From Paramecium sonneborni (Eukaryota > Ciliophora > Oligohymenophorea > Peniculida > Parameciidae), in assembly GCA_905182985.1 (NCBI GenBank), contig CAJJDN010000285.1:5049-32155 (forward strand): a stretch of DNA of 27,107 nt, given 5' to 3'. Positions 10,201-24,100 of this stretch are shown here, piece by piece (position 1 is the stretch's first letter; each line of letters opens with the position of its first letter). The notes beneath the pieces were generated by a model that ran no database searches, was not told where the DNA came from, and saw only the letters and a program-made list of their open reading frames with translations. The position numbers and the translations under genes were made by a program.

Positions 10201-11883
10201 ATGTATTTAAAAAGTAATTATTATATGATTTTTTTTTTATTTATAATCTCAATTGATTATTTTTAAGCTATAAGAAATATAGGTATAACTTTAGGCCCAT
10301 TAACATAATAATCGACAACATATGTAGTTTATTAAGATGATTATCTTAATTAATAATTTAGTTTATAAGAATAGGCTTGTTGGAGCAATTGTGCACCTTT
10401 AGATCTATTTTATATAAAATCAAATGTAAATTAGAAAATAGCATATACACCTTTAAATATCATTAATACAGGAGATACTGATTTAATAATAGATTCAATA
10501 GGCTTATCAACTTAGAAGGGATAGACTTTAAAGATTTCACTAAGTAAATATTATTTAAATTAGATAATACTAATAATATTTTAGTTAAGAAAAACGGAAT
10601 TGAGAAAATAAATATTCAATATATTTGTGAAAATAAATTAACTAAGGAAAATTATTGGGCTGTTATTGATATAACTCTAAAAATAAAGAAAGAATAATTA
10701 AAGTTTTCTTATTAGTATATTTGTGATCCTAATTTCCATCCTAAAAGATTTGATTGGAGTTATTTAATTTTAATAGTAACAATGTCAACATTTGTACTCA
10801 TTCTATCAAGATAATAAAAATTAAGTGCATTTAAAATAACTTATTATGATATATAAAATAATAAGAATGTGGTTGTTTTTTAAGGGTTTCATTTGGGTTT
10901 TAAAAGTGCAATTATATATAACTTTATATTTTGTATGGGTGTAATTTCATCTTATATATTTGAAAAAAAAGTAGAAGATGTTGAAGAAAATTTAGTTCGA
11001 TTTTTTTGTTTAATTTTTGGATTTATTTTGATTAGTGAAGTAAAAAATGAATTTATATTTAGATTTGTTATAAGATGATATTCTTAAAAATAAAAATAAT
11101 TAAATTTTTAAGAGCATGTGATATTATTGGATTACTTTTGTCGATTGTAACTTTGCATTTATATGTTGATAATAATGAGCCATGGATTGTATAAAAATAT
11201 AATTGATATTTTAGATAAGTAATGTATTAACAATATTTTTGGTTGGAACTTCAATTAAATTATTCAAAATAACTAGTTTAAAAAATGGCATAAGTTTTTT
11301 TATTCCATGTATAATAATGGATATATTATTTTCAATTTTTGGTAGTATATTTGTACGTTATGAATGGGATAGTCTAATTATGAAATATTTTAATACTCCA
11401 CTTACTGCTTAATTTCCATATTTTTATCCAATATATAAAAAAAGATGTGGTTGGTTATCAATATCTTCTATATTATTTCCAGCATTTTTCTTTGCTTATG
11501 CTCATAGAGTTGACAGATATAAAGATTCAATTATTTATAGATTAATATCTTATATTGGTTTATTAGTAGGATTAACTTTATGGTTTACTTTTTCTTCACT
11601 TTATTCAATACCATTACCAGTTTCATCATTTACTCTTTTTCCAACAATTGGAATTAGTGCAATTATAGCATTTTAAAGAAACGAAATTAAAATTATGTGG
11701 AATGGAGAATTCTATGATCATGTTTTATTAAATCCCTGGAGAAACTAAATAGGAGAAAGAAGATCAAACATTGGAATTAATCCAGAAATTGAATTATAAA
11801 ATATTACAAAAGTCAAACTTATAAGATTATCACAAAACTAAGTCAGATTAAATAATATATTATTTGATGGATTATTAGATTGA
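10201..11883 (+). CDS. SPP/SPPL-family polytopic membrane protein, apparently without the protease motifs
   Basis: Exons 10201-10543, 10564-11039, 11063-11188 and 11215-11883 give about 537 residues. Residues 1-23 look like a signal peptide. A luminal region follows to about 170 (with CWSNCAP), then hydrophobic segments near 177-195, 228-245, 258-273 and 292-308, and a C-terminal membrane block. The family is recognised from WIISNVLTIFLVGTSIK, SLKNG followed by IIMDILFSIFG (the YD position), ILFPAFFFAYAHRVDRYK (after GxGD), and ISAIIAFQRNEIKIMWNGEF (after PAL). Known members cut single-pass membrane proteins with two Asp residues. Here the first Asp is kept (about 351), with Met for the usual Tyr. 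The GxGD position reads SISS (Ser at about 400) and the PAL position reads VSS (about 451-453). The product is therefore probably an inactive membrane relative. It lies alone, with a 308-base spacer before the next gene. Confidence 0.75.
10544..10563 (+). other. 20-base intron (SPPL-like gene, intron 1)
   Basis: GTAAAT...ATTAG. Its removal shifts the frame by two and joins the luminal domain LKISL to NNTNNILVKKNGIEK. It is the shortest well-supported intron in the window. Confidence 0.8.
11040..11062 (+). other. 23-base intron (SPPL-like gene, intron 2)
   Basis: GTAAAA...TTTAG. Without splicing the frame ends at a TGA at 11076-11078. With splicing it continues into RACDIIGLLLSIVTLHLYV, a membrane segment. 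An apparent 61-codon protein ending at 11078 is therefore only an unspliced piece of this gene. Confidence 0.85.
11189..11214 (+). other. 26-base intron (SPPL-like gene, intron 3)
   Basis: GTATAA...TTTAG, containing a TGA. Splicing creates EPWIISNVLTIFLVG, a family-typical run, directly across the junction. This is strong support for both the intron and the family call. Confidence 0.9.
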
Positions 11884-12191
11884 TTTCAATTACATTAATA
11901 TTCAAATTTATACTAATTTATAATCTATTTATTATATAATATTAATAAATATTAAGCAACATTTTTATCTCATTTTTAATTAATATATCAATATTCTTGA
12001 TAAATTTATCATCAAACCAAAAATTATCAAAATTTTGCTTCTTTTTATAAAATTAACTATTTTTAATTAGGCAAATTCTTCAATAAAAATAATAATAATA
12101 TATCAGATTAAAATGCATTTAGTAGAATGAATTTATAAAAGCATTTAATTTTGCTCTATTACAATAAATTTTATTTATAAATTTTAATTTA
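11884..12191. other. Spacer between the SPPL-like gene and the giant HECT gene
   Basis: 308 AT-rich bases with no gene, repeat or RNA seen. It separates two genes on the same strand and presumably holds the 3' end of one and the promoter of the other. Confidence 0.6.
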
Positions 12192-15100
12192 ATGGGTTGT
12201 TCTATCTGTAAAAAAAATGAAGCATAATAATAAACCTGGAGTTTATAATATTCCCAATAGGATTAATCAATATAATAAAGAAAAAACTCAAAATAATTAT
12301 AATCCAAAAAAATAACCTAAATTGAAGATAAAAATGAATAATAGGATATTAATGAAAATTAACACTAATCATAAGAATGTCTGGCAACAAAAGAAGAATA
12401 AAATAAATAAACAGAACTAAATAGAATTCATTTTTAGTAATAAATAAAAATATAATCAGAGTAATAAGTATAAAAGAGTTATCCATTGTAATTTAAAGAA
12501 CAAGAAAAAAATTAAAACAATTAAATATAATAATAAGACAGAATTTAAAAATAAAAATAAGATATGATTTAAAATAAATAATAAGAAAAAATCATCTAAC
12601 ATATATATATAAATCAAAAATAAGGGGATGAAAAAAATAGTTAATTAAAATAAGAATAAAAAGAATAATTAGAAATTCATCCTTCGTAGGAGTAAAATTT
12701 TGATGAATAATAAATAGATTAAAAAGGATTAGATTAATTAGAAGAATATATGAATTTTGTTTATCCTTTTGATAAAGATAAATTGTCAATTTTCATTACT
12801 CTAGGAAGGTAAAGATAAAGAAAAATTACTAAATCTATTTTAAAGAATTAAAATTTTGTCAATTAAATTTAAGACTTAATTTTTGATAAATTGTTAACAC
12901 TTACTAAAATATAAGTATATATTGTAAATAATGTAGGATCTATGTTAAGAACACAATATTGAACTTATGAAGGCTTTGTTTTTATATACTAATAATTAAG
13001 AAATTATTTTACAATTAATATTAGAATATTTAGATGATTATTCTATCATTGAATACGTTATAATAAATAAATAATTTCCAAAAAATTAATAGTTAATCAT
13101 TATTGCCTAGTATTTGTTAAAAAAACTTAGACCTTCAGTTAGAATGAATCACGTTTAAATGAGCTTAAAATTTTTAGAAGTAGTTAAAAACACATAATAA
13201 TTTTAAATTTTAATTGATACTTTAAAAATTAAGACTGATATCAATTCTTAAAATCAAATATCTTAAGTTTAAAATCTTATTTCATATTTTAATTAAAGTA
13301 AACCAGATCATATTAAGCTTATTGGAAAAATAGCAAAATTGTGTGGTGAAGTAATTGATAAAGATTTATTTAATATGTATTAAATATGGAAAAAAAATTG
13401 TATTTTTCATACTTTGAAAATTCCTAAAAGTTATTCTAAAGATCCAGGTACTGATTTTAAGATTGAACTTGAAACATTAAATTATAATTTATTTCATGAG
13501 ATAGCAATTAGAAAAAATTGGTAATAATTTATTTAATATTCAAATCCATATTATCATTAGAAAAGTGTCGATAACAGAACACCATTTTTAATATTCCTTC
13601 AAAAGGCTCCAATTTAAATAATTGTTGATTATATAAATAAATATCCAAATGAACTTGAATAGAATATAGAAATAATAACAAATTAAGGTTTCACTTTAAT
13701 TCATAGTTTATGCAAAAACAATAATTTAGAAAAAGATAATTTAGATATAATTAATCAATTAATATCAATATTAAATAAAAAAGAACAAACTATTTTTCTA
13801 TTAAATGTTGCCTACTAAGATCAAATACCTCTTGTTTATTATTTGGATAATTAAAAAAATTATAAAACAAAAATGATTGAATTCTTAAGTAGTTCTTTAA
13901 TTAAATAATTTAATTTTGAAAAGTTAGAAATTGAAGCATATTTAATAGCTGATTAAATTCTAAATCAATAAATTTCTATAAAAAAAGCATAACCTTACTT
14001 TAAATAATTATCAAAAAGGCAATAAAATCTTGTAAAATATTAATGGATTGAAAAGAAAGATGAATTAAAAAATTAATCAGAATATTTAGAATTCACTTAA
14101 TTTTATTAACATTATATTTAATTATCTAAATAAATCATAAAAAATAATCTATTCGATTAATTTCTTTGGATAAATAATTATACAATATATTCCTGCCATA
14201 TCCCTTTTGATATAGGTAACATTAGATCATCACTTTTATATACACTTTTAGCTTATTAAAGATATGAACAATTTAATAGTTAAATATAGATATTATGTAA
14301 AAAAATTTAAACTTTTAAATATGATGAAAAATAAAACTTACTAGAATATTAGAATATAGTTCAATAAATATCAAGATTACTTTTTATCTACTAAGAATTA
14401 TATAATTATCCTGAGTTATAATAATCTCAAATATTGATAATCAATACTATTTCAAATATAATTAAAGAAAATTCTAAAATTATATTAAATAAAGTTTATG
14501 GCTTATTTAAAAATGAAATTTTAGCAGAGAATTTATATCTTTAATATTTAATGAAGATAACAATGTCTTCCTAAGAATATATAAAATTTTTAAAAGTGCT
14601 GTTTTCTTATTTACAAACTGATCAATATGAAATTTCAATTAGGACTTATTTTAAATCATATGGAAAATATAAAACTAGTATAAGACTCTTAAATCAGTAA
14701 ATATTTGTGAAAGATGAATTAATAATAAAATTAAAAAAAATAAATAAAGAATTTGGCCCATAAAAAAAAAATTATTTAGATTAAGAGGATATATTAAATC
14801 TCTTAAAACAATCCTTAACTTGTGACATAAAATCAGAAGTTTTTTTAGTTGGAAATGAAATTATTTTAAGGTCAAACTCTATTTTATTTTAAATAATGGA
14901 AAAAAGCTTTAAACTTTAAACTATTTTTCATTCTGAATTTTTTAATATTAAATCTTTATGGTTGCTATTAAGATATAGAAATTATGATAAAAAATAACTT
15001 AGCTAATACATTAAAAGCCAAGTTAATTAAATTGTAAAAATTAAAAAAGTTTAGACTCAACATATTTAAGTGAACTATTTGATTGGTAATTATGTGGTAT

Positions 15101-18100
15101 GTAGTGTAAATTTATATTATAGTTTTTTGATAAGAAAAAGAAATATTCCCTAAAAGAATAAATAATCTTAAAATAAATAAAATATAATTATGAATTTGCA
15201 ATATGTTTGATTCTTTATGATGATTTTCACTCTGATATGAAAATGTATTTTAAATAATTTCCCGATAAATTAAAATACATTTCTCACAACAATTTTCCTC
15301 TAAGTTAAATAATATCGAATAAAGCAATTAAGAATTTATAGTTTATAATTTAAGAATTAAAACTTAGTAAGCTTGAATTAATTTCAATATTAACTACATA
15401 ATTTTTTTGCTTGAATAATTTTATTGTATTAGAGAATTAGTTTCAAAAAGGAATCATTAATTTTAATGAGTAGATGAGATTCTTATTATAAATAATTTAA
15501 AATAATGATTATGAAAGAAAAAATCTAATGTCCCCTTTCTATATATAATATTTTGAAAAAGAAACTATATGCTAAATAGAGGAAATTTTATTGTCTGAAT
15601 ATTTTGATAATGAAAGACTTAATATTTTTTTGAGTTTGTCATAGAATAAATTTAAATATAATAATAAATGGACAGATGAGATATCAATCATATTATTGGA
15701 TATTTGTTTTAAAAATAAGACATAAATTGAAAAAGAATAATTAGATTATCTTCTATACTTATAAGCTTTTCCTATAATAGACAGATGGATAGTTTTAAAT
15801 TTGGCATCAATTTATATTAAATTTAATGAATAATAAAAAAAATTTTATTTAATGAAATTTTTTAATTATGCCATTAATTATCCTGATGAATGCTGGTAGC
15901 TTAAATTAAAGCTAGATTTTACTTATCATTATTATATTTCTTTGTTTTTGTATGCTATAAATTCAAAAGATTTAGGTAATTAAACTAGATTACTATGGTT
16001 TCATAATTTAACAATTTAATTTGGTATTAAGCATGGTGTTCTTGCTGTTGATTAATTAAAATGTAGAGATGGTTTTTTTTTAGATTCATAAGAAATATTG
16101 GAAAACGGGAATAAAAAACATAAAATAATATAATCAATATAGTTTTTAAATTCATAGAAATTTATTAAATTTAGTAAAATTCATTATGGAAATTTTTGGC
16201 TAGCTTTAGATATCAAATAATTAAAAAATTTTATAGATGAAGTAAATCTTACAGAAGAAGATTATTTAATATTTATTAAAATTTTCATAATAAATGGTTT
16301 AATTGATAAATTAAAACTTGTATTTCATAAGATTTAAATTAAAAACCTATTACCTAAAATAATAGGTCTTTTAATTTTAATAAAATAATATTTTTTAAAT
16401 TCAATTTTTGAACAAAAAATTTTTGAAACAGAAATTATCGAAGATTAAAATGAGAATAACAATTAAAAAATAAATTATTTAAAATTTAACATTGCATACT
16501 TGTTTTATGTAAATTAAAAAATAGATTATCTATAAACTTTCGCATTTATCAGGACATAGATATAAAAGTTAAAACTTGATATTGTTCTGTCTTAATCTGA
16601 TTATAATGAGAATAAATTATTAGATTTATTAATTTTTCCAAATACTCCTAACATTTAACTAAACTCTAAACTAGTAAATATCATCATAAATATTTTTATC
16701 AATAGAAAATCTAATTATAAATCAAAAAATTCTATATTCAATTCAGAACAATTTGTTAAGGATCGAATGGATGATTATATAAGAATAATAAAAATAAATG
16801 TTTTAAACCATGAATTTGTTTTTCAAGGATTAAAATACATTACCGAATTTTAAAAAGAGTTTTTTGAAAAAATTTTTGTTTATATCAGTGAATTAGATTA
16901 AAAAGATAGTTCAAAAATAAAAGTGAACTATGAAGAGTTAGCAAATTTAATTATTAGAAGTGAGATAAAAAATGAAAAATTGAATAACATTTTAGAAAAA
17001 GGATTAAATTGCATTAATCATGTTAGTTATACAATTAAATTTTACTTATTCAAAGGGGCTAATTTAAGATAGTAAATTTTAAAAGGTGTTAATCATAATG
17101 TTTATTATGGAAAATTTGAATTTCTTGAATAATGGCTATCTGTTTCATAATAATCATTAAATCTAATCAATTATACAGATTTATTCTTCCTAAAAGGTCT
17201 TTAAGAATTAATAACTAAAAAAATTTAATTTGATTAAAAATATTTAATATCATCATTATTATATTGTAATCTTGATACCATAAATTTTGTTATGAAATAA
17301 CATGAAAATCCAGTAAGATTAGGGTTTGAGTAAAATTTATTTTAGATTCTAGTAATATATTCAAATGAAAAAGACATAATCACATATTATAATTAATATG
17401 TTTACAAGAAAATTAATGATAACAGAAGATTATTTTAAATCAATAATATTTCTATACTTTACTATATTGTATAAAAAGGATATTAAAAAGTATTTTTCGA
17501 AGTTTACCTCAAATAATTACAAGATACTTTGAATGAAAATGAAATAAATAATTTTATATCCTAATAATTATTACAGAATTGTCCTTAAAGTTCAAAAAAA
17601 ATTTATTAATAGGCTTTAGAATTAAATTGCTTCTTTTTGCTTGAATACATGAAAAAAATTATAATTTAGAATGATATAGAAGTATTCATTAATTAATAAG
17701 ATGTTGAATTTGAAAAGAAAATAAAAAACTACACTGTTTAAACTTAATTTATTTTGAAATTCATCTAAATTTATGAAGATATAAATATATTCCAATAAAA
17801 TAAAAAAGGACTTTAAAAGATTTAATATTAAGATGAATGTATTATATTTTTTGCCTCAAAGTATTTTACTTTTATTCAATAATTAAAAACTGTATTATAT
17901 TTAATCTTTGAAATGAAGAAGGATCTCTATAATTTTATAAATAATAACTTTGTTTTTTTTTTTATTTTTAATAATAATTCACTTGAAGAATATAATACAA
18001 AATGCTTACATCCTGTTATATTATCATTTCCCTTAAAATTTGCATTTGATAAAAAATACTAAATAAATAATTAACAAATGAAAGATATTATTATTGGTGC

Positions 18101-21100
18101 CTAATCTCATGGATTATTATCTAATATAATATATAACTAATTTATTCAAAAGATGTCTATATAACTACTTAATGAAATTTAAATTCAAAATTTTACTTTA
18201 TAAAATTCCTTAGCAATGGCTAAATCAATAAAAGAAGATTCAGACAAATAAAAAATTTTTAATTTTTTGCAATAGTAAATGATGATTTAAAAATCTGATA
18301 AACTTTATTATTTAAGCAATCCGATTTATTTAATCATATTATTATTGAATTTGGATATTTTAAATAATAGCGAATTAAAGTTTATAAAAATTTATTTTTC
18401 TTCAATTACAAAAGCTATCTTAATTTAAAGTATTGAGTTTTTATAATAATTTATTATTTCTGAAAAAAAACCTTTATCAGCAAATATCAAATAGTTGATA
18501 TTTTAAATAACAACTGATTCAGTTTCTTTCGAGAAAAAAAATGAAGAAATATTTTGGATGATGGTTTAAAATAATTAAATTTACTATCCAATATTATCTG
18601 AAATTTTAACAATTAAGCAAATTGAGAGTTTATGTCATTAATTAATTAGATAAATGAATTATTAATTTATAATTAAAAAATAAGAAGTTGATTTTAATTT
18701 CATAATAAGTTTTGATGACATAGATATTTAATACAATGAGGAATTTATCATTATTCCATTAGAATATGATGACAATGAAATATTTATCACTGTTAATAAG
18801 GTTAATTAATTTTTAAAACATTACAAAAAAATAATATTCAAATAAAATGCTGATTAGGAAGTATTAGCATTTCAAGAGATATCAGACAGGTATGAAAAAT
18901 TTGAATTATATTCATTTCTTACTGATTTAGATGTAGAAACAATTCCGATATTAATGGGGAATCAAAAAACATTTGCGGAAAATTTTTTCATATTTTAAGA
19001 TGTAATGATAGATTTTAAAGATCTAGAAGGTAATTACTCTCTTTTAGATCCAGATGCTCCTCATTTATGCGATGAGACTTTTTTTGAAAATCAAAAAGAT
19101 GAAATTTAAAAATTAGGTTTGTAAAATAAGTAATAACATTTTAATAATTCAAAAAATCTTTAATTAATGTTAGATTCTGATTTATTAACTAAATAAGAAT
19201 TTCAATTCATATTATCGCTTTTGATGAATGATTCTAAAAATTTAATTGAGAAATAACCAAATATATATATTGAATTCTACAATTTTTATAATCCTAAAAA
19301 AACAATTGTAAAATTTGATTAATGTTCAAAAATTGATTTTGAAACTTAGGCTAATGGATAAAATGCAATATCATTTTTATTAGCTGAATTTTATAAATAT
19401 TATGAAAATATAAAAAATCAAATTTTACATAAAGATTATAAATAATGGGAGATTAATTTACCTTATTATATTGATGAATATGGAATTCATTATGAAAAGT
19501 CACTATTTTCAACTTATACACTTTAAATTGTATTAGAAAAGCTTTATGAATTTAAAAATCAGATTAAAGAATTGTTTGTTAATAACACTGATTAAGAAAA
19601 AGTTTCTTGGAGGATTAATGCAATTTCATTTCTTCAAGTTTTGGTCAGCAATTTAATTAATTTTACTGATTTCAAAAAAAAAGTTGTTGATATACTTTCA
19701 CTTTTTGATTTAATATTTAATTGGAGCTAATTAAAATTGTTATTACTAGATTTGGTTTACATTAATTTGAAAAAATAATCTAAAATTTAATCTTTTATAA
19801 AGAGGATCTATGTAGAATTTAATGAAGTTTCAGAGATACCATTTGAAAATTCTTTCATAGAACATGGTTTAGAAACTTTTTTTAGATTTGGCTAAACAAA
19901 TTATTAGTTATAATAATAAAATTTAATTATTCAATTAAATATTTTGAATATAAAATAATAACTTCATTCTAAAAAAATTGTAACAAAAAATCAAAAAAAA
20001 TAAAATTTAAATTTACTAAAAGAATAAGAACTGGACTATTATTATTATAATATTATTAATTAAGAGGATATGTTATTTTAAATATTTGATTCTAATCAAT
20101 TAATACAATATTTATTTTAAAAGTTTGAAATTGATCGGAAATTTCAGGAAATCTCTTAAAATTTTATTAAAATGTTAAATAAAGATGTCACCATATCTAT
20201 TCATCAATAGTCTTTATTTGACCTTTTTAGAGATCAAATCAATGATATATCTTAATTGAAGGATAGAAAATAATAAATGGAAAAATAATATTTAGTTAAA
20301 TATCAATTGGAACACATATCAAATTTTTTTTAGAATAAAGTAGGAAAAATGTTAAATGAATAATTGATGAGCTTTAAATATGAAAACATATTTCAAATTA
20401 TGATTTCTAAATTTGTTCATTCCCTTAGATAAAATTTTGATCTTTCAGAATAAAGGATTCCAAATTATAGAAAAATTTTAAGTGTAGAAAAAACACAAGT
20501 AGCTAAAAAATTTCGTTATCCAAATAGAAATTGCGATAAATTGATATAATTAAAATATGGATTTTAATTAAAAAAATCATATTATTTGTGTTAAAATAAA
20601 ATAGGAGATTTATTATTAGTTTGCTTTAAAAAAAAGTAATAAGTAATTAAAACAATTTTATGCTAATTAATTGACTTTTAATAAGGTCATTTTGGGTTTA
20701 AAGTATTTAGTGATGAGGACAAATCAATATTATCGGAGGAATAAGCTTAATAGTATTCTCTTAGATTAGAAAAATAAAGTAAGAAGGTTTAAAAAAATGA
20801 AGAAATTGAAATAGTTAAATTTGAAAATCTAATAACAATTGTATACTTTATGAATAATTGGCCAATTGATTAAGACTTTATTAATAATATTTTGAATATA
20901 TTTATAACAGATTAAAATGGAAACCTCTATCTAATTAATGAATACAGATTTCTTAAAAAAATGATTTAAATTCAAGAAACAGATAGTGATTCAATCAGAA
21001 AAAAGATTTTAGATTAAACTTTTGGATAAGACTAGATTACAATTAAAAGCAATTTTGCTGTTTCAGAAATACTTCCGATATTTCCAAAAATAATTTAGTT

Positions 21101-24100
21101 TTATTTTGTTGGGGATTAGAAATTTGAAAGAAAAGAAGAGTAACCAAATTTTAAATATATTGATATTAAAATTAAAGATCAAGATTTTTAGATTATTAAT
21201 ATGAGAATTGATAATCTTAATACAGCATGTTATTTTGATACGCATTTGGGAGCTTAATAATATGTTAAAAAATTAATAAAATTCAAAAATAATAATAAAG
21301 AATTTGCCAAAATTTAAATAATCGTCAAATTTAGTGATTCCTTGGATTAAAAAGCCTCATTATATTTAGATTTGTTCTTTTAATAGGGCTCATCTTTTGA
21401 AGAATTTTAAATAGGTTATGAAGAATTTTTAGCTGATTCATTTGGATGGTTAACGCAAAATTCACTTAGCATATTTTTTGATGTTAGTGAAATCGAAATT
21501 AAAAAATAATTATTCAAAAATTTAATAAAAATTATACAATTTAATTTTGATATTTTGACAGAAGAGGAAAATAAATGTGTTGAATTCAAAAATGGGATTC
21601 TATAAATTGCTTCATATATACAAATTTTAAAAGATGGAAGATATAACACGATTATTCCTTAATAAAACGAAATCTGTTAATTAATTAGATCTCTAATTAT
21701 TTAAGATCAAAGTTTAAGAAATAACTTTTTTATTGAAAATTAATAATATAAAATTGAAATTGACTTTTATTACTAGGAATAATTTTCCTCAAAAATTTTA
21801 TCTTTACTTATTTTAGTAAAATATTTATATTATTTAATAATTTTGAAGGATGATAGAAAAGTTAATTTTATTATAACATAAAATAACAATTTAACTGATA
21901 TTTTTTACTATAGAATCTTGAAAGAAAAAAGGTAGGTTTAACTTTTTTATGAAAATTTTAAGGATTTGAATTTATAAGATTTCTTACTCGATTATTTGAA
22001 TGGTTTTACTACTCAAAAAATAGCTTAATATGATTATTTCGATGAAGAAATCTTATATTAAAATTAAATTCTAACAAAAACAAAGAATTTTAAATTGATA
22101 GATTTTGTTTAAATACAAAAATAAAATGATGATTAATTGGAGCTGTTTATTTCTTATAATAAAAAAAAACTAATAAAGTTAGAAGGATAGTTAGATCCAA
22201 GTGAATTTGAGAGTGCTTTCCTAATAATTAAAGATTTATAAAGATTTTAAAAAGTTATTACCTTAAAAAGTTGTTCTAGATTCTCCCCTTTGATTTAATA
22301 CATAAAATAAAATTCTTAATTAAAATTATAACTCTAAGTATTTTGTTGATTGAATTTACAAGTAATATACCAATAAAATTTAAAATAAAATCAAAAAAGT
22401 TTAAATTTTCTTCATCCAATTTGGATTGGCATTCAAAAATTTCTTTAATATTTAAATCCATCAATGAAACAGAATTATAAATAGGTTATCATACAGGAAT
22501 TTAATAGGGGAATAAAATTACATCGTTATCAAAAGAATAAAAAATAATTCAAAACTATTTTGGAAATGATGGTTATTCAAATTTAACTAAAAATCTAATT
22601 AAAAGAACTTTGGTTTAGAATGAAAATTTCAATTTTAAAGCATTTGAGTATGAAAACATAAATAGAAAATTTATTCAATAAAACAACTTCTTTAATATTT
22701 AAAGAAAGGAAGACTTAAAATATTCAACAAAAGCTGGAGAAGAACGAACTGATATTATTGAGTTTGAAGATAATTTTGGAAATATTGTTAAAAATATAAC
22801 CATTCAATCTTGCATTTTTGTTCATTCTATTTATTTTTAAGTTTAAATAAAGCCTTAGACTATAATCGAAGATTTAGGTTTAAAATTGGTATGGACTCCT
22901 GAAATTAAAGGAATTTATCTACTATACATTAATGAATAATAAATTTAAGGCAAGTTTATAATTTTAGCTAATCTTGTATGTTTTGAAAGAAGTAATTTAG
23001 AATTTCCATAAGAACTTAAAATCCTCCCTTACTATTAAGAATTTTCAATAAAAATGTTCTTTAGAGACTACTTTAACAATATATATGGGGATTTAGAAAA
23101 TAATATAAATAAAATGGATTTAAAAATATAATGTAGTCCAAAACATTCCATAATGGAATAAGAAAGAACCATTTTGGGAAAAAGCGGCTAATAACAAATA
23201 AAAGTAAAGTTTACCCCAAATTAACTTGAATTGTTAAAAACAGAATCAATAAATTTAATTCTTAAAATTAATGGAAAAGAATGGCTAGGTAAGTATATAG
23301 ATATTTTTATTAGATAAATAACTAATTCTACAAGGGTAATCATTTGAGTAAAATCTTCTATCTTTTATTAAATCTATACATTTAAATAAAGACGGAAGTG
23401 AAATTTATAGGATTGAAAAAAAATTATACATTTAAAGATAAAATTTTCTTCAGTGTTTGTAAAAGTTAGAATCAGAAAATTTAAAAAATAAAATTAAAAT
23501 AACATTTTCAGGGGAACAAGGCTTAGATTAGGGAGGACTCAAGAAAGATTTCTATTTTATGATTGGGGAAGTTTTGATTTAAAAAAATTACGGATTTTTC
23601 ATTTTGCTACCTTCAGGGCATTATTTTTTTAATGATAAATTCTTGATACAGAATAAAATATTTAATTATGCTTTAATTTTTGGAAAGGTATTTAAAATTT
23701 AAATTATTAAAAGCTTGTTGCAAATTCAATATTTAATAACTACCAAATAGGAATTCAATTTTCACCTTAATTTTGGAAGGTATTATTTGAAGAGAAAATA
23801 TAATTTACAGATCTTTACGGATTTTTAGATCAAAATACTTATAAGAATTATANCATAAAATAAAATTCTTAATTAAAATTAATTTAGGGTTAAAAATTTT
23901 TTGTTTTAGTTAATGGTTTAAATCAAAATTAATCCGTCAACGAGCAATTAAAATAGATTTTAGTTGTCACTAAAAATAAAGTTCTTAGACCATTAACATT
24001 TTATATTTCTAATTCAACTAATTTGAAAGCCGAATATAAATTTATAACTCTAAGTATTTTGTTGATTGAATTTACAAGTAATATACCAATAAAATTTAAA

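Noticed and set aside
10893..11078. Plus-strand 61-codon protein beginning MGFKSAIIYNF
   Set aside because: It is an internal, unspliced piece of the SPPL-like gene; the intron at 11040-11062 removes its stop.
12592..12789. Minus-strand 65-codon frame
   Set aside because: It is antisense to the Gln-rich N-terminal exon of the HECT gene.
21063..22464. Minus-strand frames at 21063-21245, 21416-21649 and 22276-22464
   Set aside because: They lie antisense to the long uninterrupted HECT exon, which is fully open on the plus strand.
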